This document shows positions 28,101 through 39,328 of a stretch of DNA of 44,604 bases, piece after piece. The position numbers and the translations under genes were made by a program. Below the pieces are notes generated by a model. That model was not told the origin of the DNA and searched no databases. It was given only the letters and a program-made list of their open reading frames with translations. Within the stretch, counting starts at the first letter, position 1. Every line of letters starts with the position of its first letter. The stretch is from Isohypsibius dastychi. Taxonomy: Eukaryota; Tardigrada; Eutardigrada; Parachela; Isohypsibiidae. The stretch lies in NCBI GenBank assembly GCA_034696485.1, contig JAQIWT010000052.1:1-44604 (forward strand), given 5' to 3'.

Positions 28101-30355
28101 GGCATTTGTTTCCGAACTGGGATATAATTACAAAGCAATTCGAATAGTCATCCCGGAAGATTCTTTCGCCAAAGTCTACAGCTTCAACTCATTTCGAAAA
28201 TCCATGTCGACCATCATCAAAATTGAAACTGGATGGAGGGTCTTTTGTAAAGGCGCAGCTGAAAACGTTTTGGAAAAGTGAGTTGTTTCACTTCCGGTTT
28301 GTCGATGATTCGGCACACTTATTTAGTTGTTACTCAGCCGCTGATTTGTTTTTTGTAATTTTAGGTGTGACTTTACGATGACGGATTCTGGTGCAGCGGA
28401 GGAGCTAACAAAGAGCGACAAAGAACAGATTCAGAAAAAGGTCATCCACAAAATGTCTTCAATCGGTCTGCGAACGATCTGTCACGCTTATAAGGATATT
28501 CCAGCCACATGCAACAACAAACAGCCAAACTTTGCCGATTGCGTTATTTCGGGTCTTACCATGTTGGCCATTTTTGGTATTGAGGACCCTGTGCGACCGG
28601 AAGTTCCTAAAGCTATCCAGCAGTGCAAGAAAGCTGGAGTCGTGGTCCGAGTTATCACAGGTGTGTTAACGGCTTGGTTCACTGTTACTCATCTCAATTA
28701 ACCTTACTTTCATTAAAACTCAGTTTGAGTCAAGGTCCAAGTAACATTGTATTTATTTGAGGTGACAACGTACATACGGCTGTTCAAGTGGCAACAAAAT
28801 GCGGGATCATCAGCCCGAATGGAGATCTGACGAATATTGTCATGGACAGCAAAGACTTCAATAAACGGATCCGGGATGCAACAGGGGAGGTACGAGACCG
28901 ATTTCTTATCCAACCGCAACCATGCCATGTGTGTTGACGCTGTTTGTTCAGATTGACCAAACTAAACTGGACAAGGTCTGGCCTGCACTTCGCGTTCTAG
29001 CCCGTGCTACACCGCAGGTTCGTTGGTCTGATTTTAAGTCCACTGGTTGTTGATTTTTAAGACCAGTGTTTGTTGATTCGTCATAGGATAAGTTTGTGCT
29101 TGTGGATGGAATTATCAACAGCAAGCGATCAGAGAGCAGGGAAGTTGTGGCTGTGACCGGAGATGGAACGAACGATGCACCAGCTTTGCGACGCGCGGAT
29201 GTTGGTTTTGCGATGGTATGGCTCTGGTATTCTGTTCTGTTCTAGTTTATACCGTACATCCGGATTGATCGCCTAATCGGCGTTCCAATCCATTAACCGA
29301 AGACCGTTTCGTGGGGTGGGGGCTTTCGCTCAACAGTTCGCCCTCGGTTCACTGATTTTTACTCGCAAACATAGATGTGCTGATCTTGAATCATTTTTAG
29401 AACCATGGTTGGTTTTTGTCTTTAGGGAATCGATGGTACAGAAGTGGCCAAAGAAGCTTCCGACATCATCTTAACTGACGACAATTTCAACAGCATTGTC
29501 AAAGCCTGCATGTGGGGCCGGGGCATCTACGACAATATCTGCAAGTTCCTCCAGTTTCAGCTTACCGTGAACTTGGTTGTGTTAGTTGTCTCACTTGTCG
29601 GATCCAGTGCCCTTGGAGTAAGACATTCTCAATCGAATAACCTTTACATCTTGGACAGTTTTTCACTGCTTTAGACTGCCCCGCTGGAAGCTGTGCCGAT
29701 GCTCTGGATCAACGTCATCCAAGATACGATGGCCTCTTTAGCATTAGCTACTGAGCCACCTGATGAAAGCCTTCTGGACCGTAAACCATATGGACGGAAT
29801 CGGAATATTCTGTCACGGTTCATGATCAGGAATATTATCAGCCAAGGGGTCTACCAACTTACCGTTTTGTTTCTTGTCATTTTCGGTACCAGGAGCTCAT
29901 TACCTAATAAAGTGTTTGTCTACGAAATCAAACTATTTTATATTTCAGGTCGTGAACATCTGTTCTGGTTTCTGGGCTCTCCCGTGAACACTGAAACGGA
30001 TTTGGCCACTCTGACTTTCAACTCCTTTGTCATGATGACAACGTTCAACCTGATCAATTCACGGTGTATTCTCAACGAAAGAAATGTATTCAGGAGAATT
30101 TTCAAGAACCGCGTGTTCATTTTCATGATCGTCGTTATGGTCGGAATTCAGGTAAAATGTGGGCCGGCCACCTGTTTATTGACTGATTCTGGAGCTTCTC
30201 TATTTTTTCATAAGGCGATTGTGGTGGAGTTTGGTGGACCGGCTTTTTTGACGTCAGGACTCAACTGGCGCGAATGGATCTTTTGCATCACGGTCGGAGC
30301 TGGGTCGCTTTTTTGGTACCAGCTCACAATATGCATGATTCCACATCAGCCTTGA
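25195..30355 (+). CDS. Plasma-membrane Ca2+-ATPase-like P2B pump without C-terminal regulatory tail
   Basis: Seventeen phase-consistent exons: 25195-25287, 25349-25424, 25478-25669, 26221-26472, 26531-26656, 26897-27169, 27279-27484, 27735-27870, 27932-28277, 28365-28660, 28762-28889, 28952-29017, 29087-29215, 29426-29617, 29675-29885, 29949-30151, 30215-30355; about 1021 residues. PMCA signatures: the N-terminal [18 protein letters not shown] segment, [26 protein letters not shown], phosphorylated D433 in [26 protein letters not shown] and [11 protein letters not shown]6 keeps the Asn and Asp of the Ca2+ site (N850, D854 in WINVIQDTM). TM4 reads [10 protein letters not shown] where the family has PEGLPLAV, so the ion-binding Glu is Ala (A391). 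The protein ends about ten residues after TM10 (ICMIPHQP), with no calmodulin-binding autoinhibitory tail, unlike canonical animal PMCAs of 1100-1250 residues. An alternative 3' exon cannot be excluded. It is transcribed away from the Na,K-ATPase-like gene. Confidence 0.92.
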
Positions 30356-30984
30356 AAAATTCTGGCTTCGAATTTCGAAACGGATTAAATTGCTGTATTT
30401 TTTTGATTTTTTCACATTCCCAGTTTTGTCTTTCTTATGAGAGATTATGGTTGGTTAACTTTGCATGTTTACAGGACACTTTGTACCGAGGGTGAAGACT
30501 GAATTAAAGAAAACATTTCCGTAGACCAATTCCTATTTATCATTCATCCGCATCCTTACTTTAACCCCAATGCTTACCGTATCCACTTTCCACCTTTGCA
30601 GATGGATCAGCTCCGCCGCCTGCTTAGCTCTTCGAAACGCACTGAGTGGGTGTTATTAAACTTTGAGCTGGTTAGACCTCTAGCATTTCATTATTATATT
30701 CTGATTTTGGGTATATTTGCTTGCGTGATGCTCCGCCTTTAAATATCTCTACTCAAATCACGAGTTGGCCGCTACAAGCTGAATATGTTTTATGTGTTGG
30801 CAAACCATTGATAACTTACCCAAAACGCAAAAAACTGCGGAGGGTCGAACGGAACAAAACACAGTTACATCCTCCAACCATTTCCTATAGAACTTCTGAT
30901 GAGGATTAATTTATTCAGAAGAATATAACATATTAGTCGCTGGTACTTCAATAAATCTGTACAAAACCCGCGCTTGTCTCGAAG
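30356..30984. other. Tail-to-tail spacer between PMCA-like gene and CUB protein gene
   Basis: This holds the 3'UTRs of the two convergent genes. ATTAAA near 30504 is a candidate poly(A) signal for the PMCA-like gene, and AATAAA on the minus strand at 30910-30915 serves the CUB gene. No coding sequence is supported. Confidence 0.45.
30910..30915 (-). terminator. Poly(A) signal AATAAA for the CUB/protease-like gene
   Basis: A canonical signal about 70 nt after the stop codon at 30985-30987 on the minus strand. Confidence 0.5.
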
Positions 30985-33896
30985 TCAGTTAGAATGCATA
31001 GTTTCATTGATCCAAGTAAGGACGCTTGAGACGCGGCTGTAGACATATGGAGTACTCCCACCGCTGCATGAGGCCCTACAAACATTGTTAAAGTACGAGC
31101 AGACTACACTTCACACGATTTGAACGCCCTACGGTCCAAAAGATGCAAGTCCAATCAATCTGTATGGATCGGAGGCTGATCTTCTGCACACCAATGGCCC
31201 GCCCTCATCACCATAACATCTGTGGAGAAGTGGATTTGCAGAACAAGTCGAAAACAGAAATGTCCAAACTTACGCGTTTTGCGCGTTACCCCTGGCGCAA
31301 ATCATTCGAGGGGTCACAGGCTCGATATCAGAATAAATGCGTCGACACGCGGTTTGATCAGAGATCTCCACAAACGCTTGTCTTAGCACAGGAGATCGCT
31401 CGCTGTTTGCGGACGTGGCCCCCCATCCAGTTATGTAGCAATCGGTTCCCACGGCTTCCAAACTTTCAGTTGCTGATGGAAGACATGCAGGAACGACGTC
31501 GCGGTTAAAGACAATGCGCTACGACAAAATACGAGTGTTTGCAAGAAGACATGAATGCAAATTTGAGTTATACTCTGTCAGTTCTCAATAAACAAAAATC
31601 GTTGTCGTGTGATTGTCTCCTGGTCGGGTCAAAAATTCGAGTGTAGTTGGGATGAAAAACATAACGGGAAATGCCGATAATTTGGGAGTTGGGCTCCGAG
31701 GTTCGGCTGGTGTTATGGGCACCGATTAGAATTTTCGGTGCAGCCGGGGGCAAGTCCAAATCGACGCACCTAGCCGAAGTCAGAACCCAGTTGTGATCAA
31801 TCTGGAACACATAACTCAATCACCGCACGGAGAGCTGAGAACATCAGCCTATCACTCACGATAGTCGCACCGCAGAATCCTCTCCCCCTGTCATCGCCGA
31901 TTATCAATTGCGCCGTCCAGGGCCAGCTATGTGCGTTGGCTTCAACCCCACCAGTTATCCTTAGAGAGCCACTTGACAAGATTTGTCGAACTTGTGGAAT
32001 GCCGCAACCAAAGATGCACGCTTCGTCGTCGCCATCTGGACAGTCATTCACGCCTAGGATGGAAAACCATGCCGTAATCCACGAAAATCTGACTCAATTC
32101 AAACCTTCTCACCGTTGCAGTATTTGTCATTTGTGAGGCAGATCGATTCGTTGTTTGGACAGAACCCAAGTCCGAGGCCGCATTGGATTACTTCACGCAA
32201 ACGGAATTGTTACTTGCCATAATATTACAGGGACGCCACTGACCTTTCACCGTAATGTTGAAACCACGGCCATTTACGGTTGCATCGGAATGGAATCGAG
32301 CGGTCTACGAAAAAGTACTGATTGCGAAGATGGGAACAATGCATCGCAGGTACACTTACGACGCTGTTAGTCCTGGTACGAACAGCAACTGGTCCATTCG
32401 AGCCACAAAATCTTCCGAGACTGACTCCTGCTTCAACTATTTCAAACCAGTCATACGAACAATCGTTTTCCAGGTTGAAATCGAATCCCGCTACATCAAA
32501 CTGCACGAGACAAAATTTACTCATTCTCGTACATGAAAATGGAAAACATGATTCCACCTGCATAGGCGAACCACGAGGTGCAACAACTGTCCAGCTGCAG
32601 TCAAAGTTGTTGGGATATGGATTCGGAAAATTCGGAGACTGAAAGGCCACGGAGCCGCTAGCTGGGACATTCACGGTAGACGGAGTGCAGACTGAAAAAT
32701 GGCGTCTTGGAAGTACTGGTATTAATGACACAAGTACAGATTTGTTACGGGCAGTCGAAATGGCGGTCACTGTAATGTTGAATCCGCTGCGCTGTTCGGC
32801 CTCATCTGATCGAAAATTCAAAGTCTGAAATCAACCAAGTTTTTAACGAATTGCGTGAGGGGGTGGCGGCGTCGAGCCAAACCGCAGTGTTCCCTGTTGT
32901 TCGTTCGCCAGCAGGTCCTCGAAAAGCACACCACCTCCTCAAACTCGCGCCATTCTCCAGGAGTTCCAAGTAGTCATACAAGCAATTGGTGTTGAGGTCA
33001 TTCAGATAGGGCTCCACATCAAAGGCGGTGGCATCAAACTGCGAATGCTCACACTCATGTACTCAGATTCGCTTGCCAATCTCATGTGATGTGAATTTTG
33101 AGCTCTACCTGCAAAGTCGTCCCTTGAGGAGCGGTAAGACTCCAGCTGCACGTGAACTGGTTAGGATAAAGATCAGGGAAATTCGGTGACTGGATGGAAA
33201 TTCCTCCAATTAGTGGGACCCTGCGGGTTGTGGGGCCACACCCCTCTGGAATCTCGTTTTATGCATATTACAACAATTTGGTCTGTTGCCGCTTACGTGG
33301 TACTCGAACGGCAGTCACACCGATTCGGAATCCAGAATATGCCACGGTATCATCTGATCGAAAATTCACTGTCTGAAATGAGCGACCAGTAGAGCTAGAT
33401 GGCAGAACTGAATAAATTCCGGATATTCTTACGACGGCATTGTTTTGGCTGCGCACCGCAACCGGGCCGTTGGTGCCGCAGAAGCGCCCGAGACTGTTTC
33501 CATTATCAATGATTTCCAGAAAATCCCAGTCACAACAGTTTGGATTGCAGGGAGATGTTTCGAGTTCAAAGGTCACCACGTCGAACTAGAAATCTTCGCC
33601 TTTTAACCAAGAGTGCCAGTGAATTAAACAATGCATGCCTGTAATCCAAAGCCTTCAGGTCCTCTAACACTCCAGCTGCAACGGAACTGATTCGGGTAGT
33701 TTCGCGGGTAATTTGGAGACTGAAAAGATGCTCCGCTGGACTCAGTCACCGCGACTGTTCTTGGAGTACATTCTAAGTGCAGGACTCTGAAAATTTATTC
33801 CGTACGTTTATCAACTGTTTGGAACTTGCCTTGAGCAGATGATGCTAGAACCTTAAGCAGCAACACAATAATGGCGAGTTCCAGCATTTTCAACAT
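30985..33896 (-). CDS. Secreted CUB3-LDLa serine protease homologue (catalytically dead)
   Basis: Sixteen phase-consistent exons (5' to 3'): 33826-33896, 33639-33786, 33433-33585, 33297-33372, 33109-33245, 32883-33038, 32749-32824, 32558-32691, 32360-32500, 32244-32304, 32113-32190, 31860-32053, 31574-31801, 31274-31518, 31133-31219, 30985-31075; about 691 residues. Order: signal peptide (MLKMLELAIIVLLLKVLASS), three CUB domains (about 30-148, 150-270, 272-384), an LDL-receptor class A module ending DCPDGDDEAC, and an S1 protease-like domain starting at R-ITGG. The catalytic His motif is TSARCV instead of TAAHC (R486), the Asp is present (NDFCLL, D543), and the Ser motif is GDEGGPLVC instead of GDSGGP (E638). 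It therefore cannot work as a serine protease and is probably an extracellular binding or cofactor protein. Intron 33586-33638 uses a GC donor; the other 14 introns read GT-AG. Confidence 0.9.
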
Positions 33897-34039
33897 TTTG
33901 AAGCGAAGTTAAATCTCTGCCAACTGCATCTCTGCTCAGAATGTTAAAGTTCTGGCAGCATCTATTTAGGTCGCTTTCTTTCTGTTCATGCCCGAGGTTA
34001 TTTGTTCGTCCACCAGATTTTCAGTTTTTCAGTTTTATG

Positions 34040-34860
34040 TTTCTGTCGTCTTTTCAACTGCAGCCAAACAACTTGAAAAATGGTCAGCAAGAGCTTTTTT
34101 TGTTCATTATATCAACGGATCTGCCGTTGCTTCGGTTTCTCACACCATGAACGCTGAACTCAACGCAAAACGCGCGGTCATTTCTTAAACCAACATCTAG
34201 CGATGTCCAGGAATAGAGGCTGGTGAAACACTTCAGAGGTGGCAGTCAGTTGTTAAGAACCGAATAAATATCCATGTTGCGAGATGCTCCGTCTCTGAAT
34301 GTACTTTGCGTATAGGAACTGTATTTGTTTTTAATTCTGTAAAGCAGTACATGTATCTGGGTGAGTCTGCGGAGCGATCAATGTGTAACCTTTCATCCAC
34401 GGGAAATCGTGTTTCAAACAAGTCTGCGTATCCTTGCCCTTGTTTGTCGAGCCTTACGAAGGTGTAGGAGAGCCAAGGGCAGATGGATTTAGTTTGCTGA
34501 ATCTCACTTGACAAGGTCAATGTGCTCTCCCATTTACAAGTTACACAGTCAGTGTTTGTGTCAGGTGTTGGTGGGTGAACTATCAACCTATACGCCCGAT
34601 CATAAAAAATCGTTTCGATCAATTTTCGTTATTGCCTGGGTATTCGCACACCAGTCACGCGGAGTGTTAATTAAAGTCTGCTGGTGGCAATCCATAAAAA
34701 CGTCCGCTGTATGAATGTGAGTGCCTTGCATTTGCATTGGATCAGATCAAGCTTGTTTTTTTGCTTGGGCATATGGCATTGCTTAGCACCGTGACTGTGC
34801 AGCAACGATGGGTATATTGCCGAAAAAATTACACGGAAATTGTGTTCGAGCCAGTCAATC
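34040..34860 (+). repeat. Upstream copy (A) of a tandem ~0.85-kb duplication; GPCR start relic
   Basis: Segments of 34040-34860 align in order with 34880-35760. Matches include ttttcaactgcagcc with ttttcaactgtagcc, gtgttggtgggtgaactatcaacctatacgc with ctgttggtgggaaggtaccattaacttatacgc, and agtcacgcggagtgttaatt with agtcacgcggggcgctcatt. At its right end ttgccgaaaaaattacacgg matches the GPCR start atgccgaaaaactactcgg, but no receptor sequence follows. This is the flank and first codons of a lost or truncated receptor copy. Confidence 0.7.
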
Positions 34861-34879
34861 ATGCATTCTTACTCTTGAC

Positions 34880-35760
34880 TTTTCAACTGTAGCCACAAAT
34901 AACGACCTGATCGTTCTCTGCAAGAGCTGTTTTGTTAATCTTGTCAACGGATGTGTCGTTGCTCGAATTTCACGCACTATGAAAGCTTGATTACAAAACC
35001 AAGATGTGGAATCACTTCGTATTTTGCCACTAGAAATATACTGTACATATCCAAGAAAACAGGGTGATGACATAATTCCAGTAGAACAGGTTAATGTTGA
35101 AAACTGATCCATAAAACATCAAACATTACAGAAGGGTGGACGGTTTTCATGAATCGACGTTACAGCTGAAGGCGAATTAGTTTTGATTTGTAAAGGATTA
35201 TTAGGGTACGGCTATGGAGTGACAGTTGTGTTAGCTTTCATTCAAGTTCATGTGCTGTAGGATGGATGGAACCTTGTACCCAAACACGGTTCCCAAGGAT
35301 CGGCAAGTCAGGGCAACTCTGCCCCTGTTTATTGTGCAAAAAGACGCAAGATTATTATCTGACATGCAATTATTACAAAGGCGTGATAAAATCAAAGGCA
35401 GATGGTCTAAGTTTGATGCTTGTCATTCGGCAATGTCAACAATCGTTTACGTTTCAATATGTTTTTCCAGGAAAGGTTACAGGTTTCCCAGTCAGCTGTT
35501 GGTGGGAAGGTACCATTAACTTATACGCTCTGGCATGAAGATCTTCTTGAATTATTGTCAATATTGCTTGAGTAAGGCATAATCAAGTCACGCGGGGCGC
35601 TCATTGAAAGCCGTTGGTAGCGATCAATAGAAATGTCGGGTGTATAAATGTAGCAGCATTTCACACGAACGGATAAGGCTTATTTTGTGCTGGGAAATTT
35701 ATCCCGATAAAGTGCGATAACCATACAATAACAATGCCGAAAAACTACTCGGAAATTGGA
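34880..35760 (+). repeat. Downstream copy (B) of the tandem duplication, 5' flank of the GPCR gene
   Basis: Partner of 34040-34860, with many substitutions and small indels (I judge roughly 65-75% identity over matching blocks), so the duplication is not recent. It contains the GPCR promoter and 5'UTR and ends in the first codons of the receptor. Open frames of about 90 codons inside it are not conserved in copy A. Confidence 0.7.
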
Positions 35761-36810
35761 TCCAACAGTTCTTCGACTGACCAAACAGAAACTCGTGACA
35801 CTGGCACAATGGTGATCGCCGGATTCATAGCCTTTATCAGCATTTCTGGATTCATTTCGAACAGTCTAGTGATCACCGTCTTTATCATCGAGAAAAAAGT
35901 TCGGACCCCCTTCAACTTATACCTCCTTGGCTTGACCATTTCAGACTGGCTAGTATGCTTGATTGATGCTCCTTTAGTCGCCACTTACACCTTCATTCCA
36001 GCCAACCAGCTCCCGTTGCAGCTATGTGAACTTGACCTTTACATTGGCTACGTCATGAATGCAATATCCCTGACAAGTGCTATGATCATAAGTCTGGATA
36101 GATTAATATCGGTTCTCTATCCAATATTTTATCGCAATAACCGGTCATTGAAAAGCTCGATGATAGTTATTGCGGTTCAGTGGATTTTTGTTCACGTATC
36201 GATCATTCCTGCTCTAGTGATTAATCGTCGTGACGAACGTTTTTCGATTGGTCATGAATGTGCTGTGGATGCCTCTCGACAACAGTCTTACTCATTGTTC
36301 ATTTTCATTACATTCTACGCTGCACCGATTGGAATTATTGCGGTGTCCTACCTGGTTATTTGCTTGAGAATGCTTCAACGCAAAAAGCTTCACTTTCCAC
36401 GAAAGCAGGTTGGCGTTGTTGGAGCCACGCAAACCAGTGAGTGGGTGTTATGCAACAAACACATGGACTTGGTTATTTTTGTATTTATTCACACCTTTGT
36501 GATTTTAGTGTTTGAGATTTCGAACAAAACAACAGAGTCAGAGAAAAAGGACGGCAAGGCGATAGAGCGTCGTTCAGATCGAACTCTGTATGTCACACTG
36601 TCATGGCTGATGTTAGTGACGATTGCAGGCTGGACACCTCCGATGGTCTATTACAGTCTGATTGCCATTGAACCAAAGTTCTCCAACCAGTTCATCGCCT
36701 CACTGACTTTGTCTCTGGAGTACGCAACATGCCTATTGAATCCGTTGATATACCATAAGGCGGTCCCGGAGATTCATTCCGCCATTCGAAATATTTTTCG
36801 CGTTTGTTGA
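35734..36810 (+). CDS. Class A (rhodopsin-like) G-protein-coupled receptor, orphan
   Basis: Exons 35734-36436 and 36509-36810, about 334 residues. The 72-nt intron (gtgagt to ttttag) is in frame and stop-free; unspliced, it would add a spurious hydrophobic stretch in the third intracellular loop. Seven membrane segments are visible. The extracellular N-terminus has N-glycosylation sequons (NYS, NSS). TM1 has a SNSLV motif; TM3 starts at a Cys and ends SLDRLISVLYP (DRL instead of DRY); TM6 has AGWTPP; TM7 ends LLNPLIYH (NPxxY). Aligned from the TM3 Cys against muscarinic/aminergic receptors without gaps, the amine-binding Asp position is Gly, so an amine ligand is unlikely. ICL3 is short and charged. 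The ligand is unknown. The ATG at 35734 is supported by the duplicated flank. It is transcribed in the same direction as the downstream apple-domain gene. Confidence 0.88.
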   Translation: MPKNYSEIGSNSSSTDQTETRDTGTMVIAGFIAFISISGFISNSLVITVFIIEKKVRTPFNLYLLGLTISDWLVCLIDAPLVATYTFIPANQLPLQLCELDLYIGYVMNAISLTSAMIISLDRLISVLYPIFYRNNRSLKSSMIVIAVQWIFVHVSIIPALVINRRDERFSIGHECAVDASRQQSYSLFIFITFYAAPIGIIAVSYLVICLRMLQRKKLHFPRKQVGVVGATQTSEWVLCNKHMDLVIFVFIHTFVILVFEISNKTTESEKKDGKAIERRSDRTLYVTLSWLMLVTIAGWTPPMVYYSLIAIEPKFSNQFIASLTLSLEYATCLLNPLIYHKAVPEIHSAIRNIFRVC

Positions 36811-37289
36811 TGAATCGAGCTATCTGTATCTCTAACTGAGTAATTAAGGACCTACAGTGGAACATCCTTCCCTGTTCAAATTCAAATACAGTAAAGCAAA
36901 AACTTGCTTTACGCAACGTTATCCGGATTACAAGCTTCAACATATGGCAATGCAAAAAATAACTGAAGAAAGAGCTGGGTTGGTTATAACATGCTAAGTG
37001 AATCTACTGTAGAAGACCAAACAAGCTTCGGGAAAGAGCCTCTATCCAGCCTTTCAGAAACGACTGCAAATATGCTAATTTGTGATCTCATCAAACTAGT
37101 AAGGCATGCATGAGCCACTTATTCATGCATACCATTCGTCCCTGGATCTGTCCAAACTGAAATCGAACAATACTAAAGCCAGTCAATTCGGTTTTCCTAG
37201 CCACCAGTTGCTCGATAAATTCGTGTGAATTACAAATGTTCATGTCACAACAACGCCGTTGCCTATCAAATCATCCCAGCTTCTGCAAA
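36811..37289. other. Spacer between GPCR and apple-domain gene
   Basis: GPCR 3'UTR and the promoter of the next gene. No coding exon, TATA box or canonical AATAAA stands out. Confidence 0.35.
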
Positions 37290-38902
37290 ATGGGATCGGG
37301 AATTCTGCTCCTTATTTTTGTTTTAGTTGCCTCAATTATATTCACGTGCGGTGTGCGAAATCCGAAAAGTAAGTTGTTTTGGATAAAGGTGAATACGTTC
37401 GCGCTGTGACAAGATAATAGAGAATCAGCAAGAGAGTGTTTTGCTAGTGACAATAAAAGCATTTTTAATTAGAGAATCAGTTCTTCGACACAGTTTGCTT
37501 AGCAGTTTTATTCGGCCGAACACGATTTTGTTGATCTCGGTGATGTACAGCTCTCATCTTCCTTTTTTCCAGAGTTCACAAACCAATCAGCGTTCCAGTC
37601 GGTGAACTCGTCCAGCTTTCATGGCATTCGTATCATCTCCGACTTTGGAGATCCAGCAGCAGCTTGGCGGTCGGCGGTGCCATCGTTCAGTTCCTGCGCA
37701 GAATTGTGTATGAGGTCGGAATTAGACTGCAAACTGGCTGAATACGATGAGGATGCCGGAGTCTGCACTATCCTGAACAGAACCACGGATTTCAATTTTG
37801 TTGTCAATTCCCGATTCTCAGTATTCAGCCCGGTGGCCAAGAACGTTTCCGTACTGCCTGGTGTTCGATTCATGGGACCTGAAATTCTACATGGAAATCG
37901 ACCGTTGCGAGTCTATTTGAGTCATATGTGGACTGTGGAACTTTGCATCCAGCTTTGTCTCGTACACCCCGATTGCGCAATAGCCTCGTTTGAAGGCACG
38001 GAATGTCAGCTACTCAACACCAAAACCCAAGGATTTCCGATAGCAGATAATAATTCCCATTCGGCGGTTTTTCAGTGGACGCCAGTCAAGCACCGGATCA
38101 GAACTGATACAAAGAGTGAACCTGGAACTGAAACTCAGACTGGGGCAACTGGTGAGAAATTAAAAAACTAGAGCCTGCTCGTAATCCATAAAGGACTGTG
38201 ACTTGTTGAAAACTGAATATTTTGAAATTCGTACATTCATACATCAATCATCTTAGCAATAGTGATTATTCGTGGCACTTTTCAAATGAACACACTTGAA
38301 TTTGAAACGCTGCATAAACAACGCGCTGAGAATGAACGATTAACTTATGTATTGAGACGTTGAATGACGTAATTAGATGAGGATTCCGCCGATTAATTCT
38401 CAGTGAGGATTTCTTACAAATCAAATCAAATTATGCTCAAACTGAGTTGAAACCTTGACAGAAGTAACTAGAGAGAATTTCCAGAGAGTATCAACTGCTT
38501 CCACGTATCTTGGCCAATTATTTGATATCTGTACCAAAATTGGGGGTAACCATGAACATGGCTATCTTAGATTTCAGATTCGAACAGATCAGAAACTATC
38601 TATGCATTGCATAGATGCTTACATATGTAAGCTCTACTCTGCGCACCAAGCGCATCCCTTCTGATCTCCTTGTGAACACTGTACATGACCGGGCGGCTGA
38701 TAAAGTGTACATATCTGATTTGCGTGGCGTTTCTTCCATAAATCTGTTTGCAGATTCGTCTTCAAATATTGCATCTTCGACGCACAACATTTATGGAAAG
38801 GTCAAGCTTGCTGTATCCAACGCGACCACTGGGACATCAAGAGAGATGGATTCCAAAAGCAAACAGTCAGCATTATCCGCATTTCCCGCCACATTTTTAT
38901 GA
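37290..38902 (+). CDS. Secreted protein with two PAN/apple domains
   Basis: Exon 1 is 37290-37368, exon 2 is 37573-38151, and a tentative final exon is 38754-38902 (phase-compatible, about 268 residues in all). Exon 1 encodes a signal peptide (MGSGILLLIFVLVASIIFTC). Exon 2 encodes two PAN/apple-like domains. The first has CAELCMRSELDC and a later VCTIL, the second CIQLCLVHPDC and ECQLL; both share the C-x3-C-x5-C spacing of apple domains, which usually bind proteins or glycans outside the cell. N-glycosylation sites are present (NRT, NVS). The third exon is Ser/Thr-rich with no domain and rests only on phase and splice sites. Instead, exon 2 could continue into the leucine-rich exon at 39329, but that acceptor needs a different phase. 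Confidence is high for exon 2, moderate for exon 1 and low for exon 3. Confidence 0.65.
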
Positions 38903-39132
38903 ACTACCATTCAGTAGACAAAAATCTGAGGCGATGTGACTTTGCGCAACATGAACCAGCGCAAAAATACGCATTTTCTGGAACATACTATTTTTGGTAG
39001 CGGAGATGTGATGACTTCGCCGCCCTAAAAATTGTATTCTTTCGAAAACCAATATCTCCTTTCTGATTTGCATTACGGAAATTTTGGTCGTTTCAGATTT
39101 TTCCCCATATGGTACCCTACTGTCTGGTAATA
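38903..39132. other. Spacer upstream of the MITE
   Basis: Noncoding as far as I can see. It may be the 3' flank of the apple-domain gene or an intron leading to the leucine-rich exon. Confidence 0.3.
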
Positions 39133-39272
39133 TATTGCCGCGACCAGGCCGTGCAGAAAGTTGCGAATCAATTAATAGAACCAGACCCAGCCGAGTTAAA
39201 CAATCCGAAGATATTTTCACGGATGAAATTCTCCATCCCGGTGACGTTTTGTACGGTTTGGTCGCGGCAGTA
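39133..39272. mobile_element. MITE copy 1
   Basis: The left end TATTGCCGCGACCAGGCCGTGC and the right end GTACGGTTTGGTCGCGGCAGTA are inverted repeats about 22 bp long, with TA at each edge. The interior also matches the element at 43845-43996 when reversed: TCTCCATCCCGGTGACGTTTT against the reverse complement of AAAACATCACTGGGGTGGAGA. It is a nonautonomous DNA transposon with no coding capacity, and a TA target site is suggested. Confidence 0.8.
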
Positions 39273-39328
39273 CACCATATCAAAAAATGATTTGGAAATG
39301 CGGAGTGTGCTGACGGAACACTTTTCAG

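Noticed and set aside
33826-33840. Alternative GC donor (AAG|gcaagt) after the signal peptide exon of the CUB gene
   Set aside because: Its phase would place TAG after four codons in the next exon; the nearby gttcca donor gives the correct CUB frame.
34233-34622. 129-codon minus-strand frame in duplication unit A
   Set aside because: The homologous stretch of unit B does not keep the frame, and no domain or splice context supports it.
36437-36508. Extra hydrophobic segment in the GPCR third intracellular loop
   Set aside because: Bounded by gtgagt and ttttag and exactly 72 nt; removing it gives a normal loop, so it is an intron.
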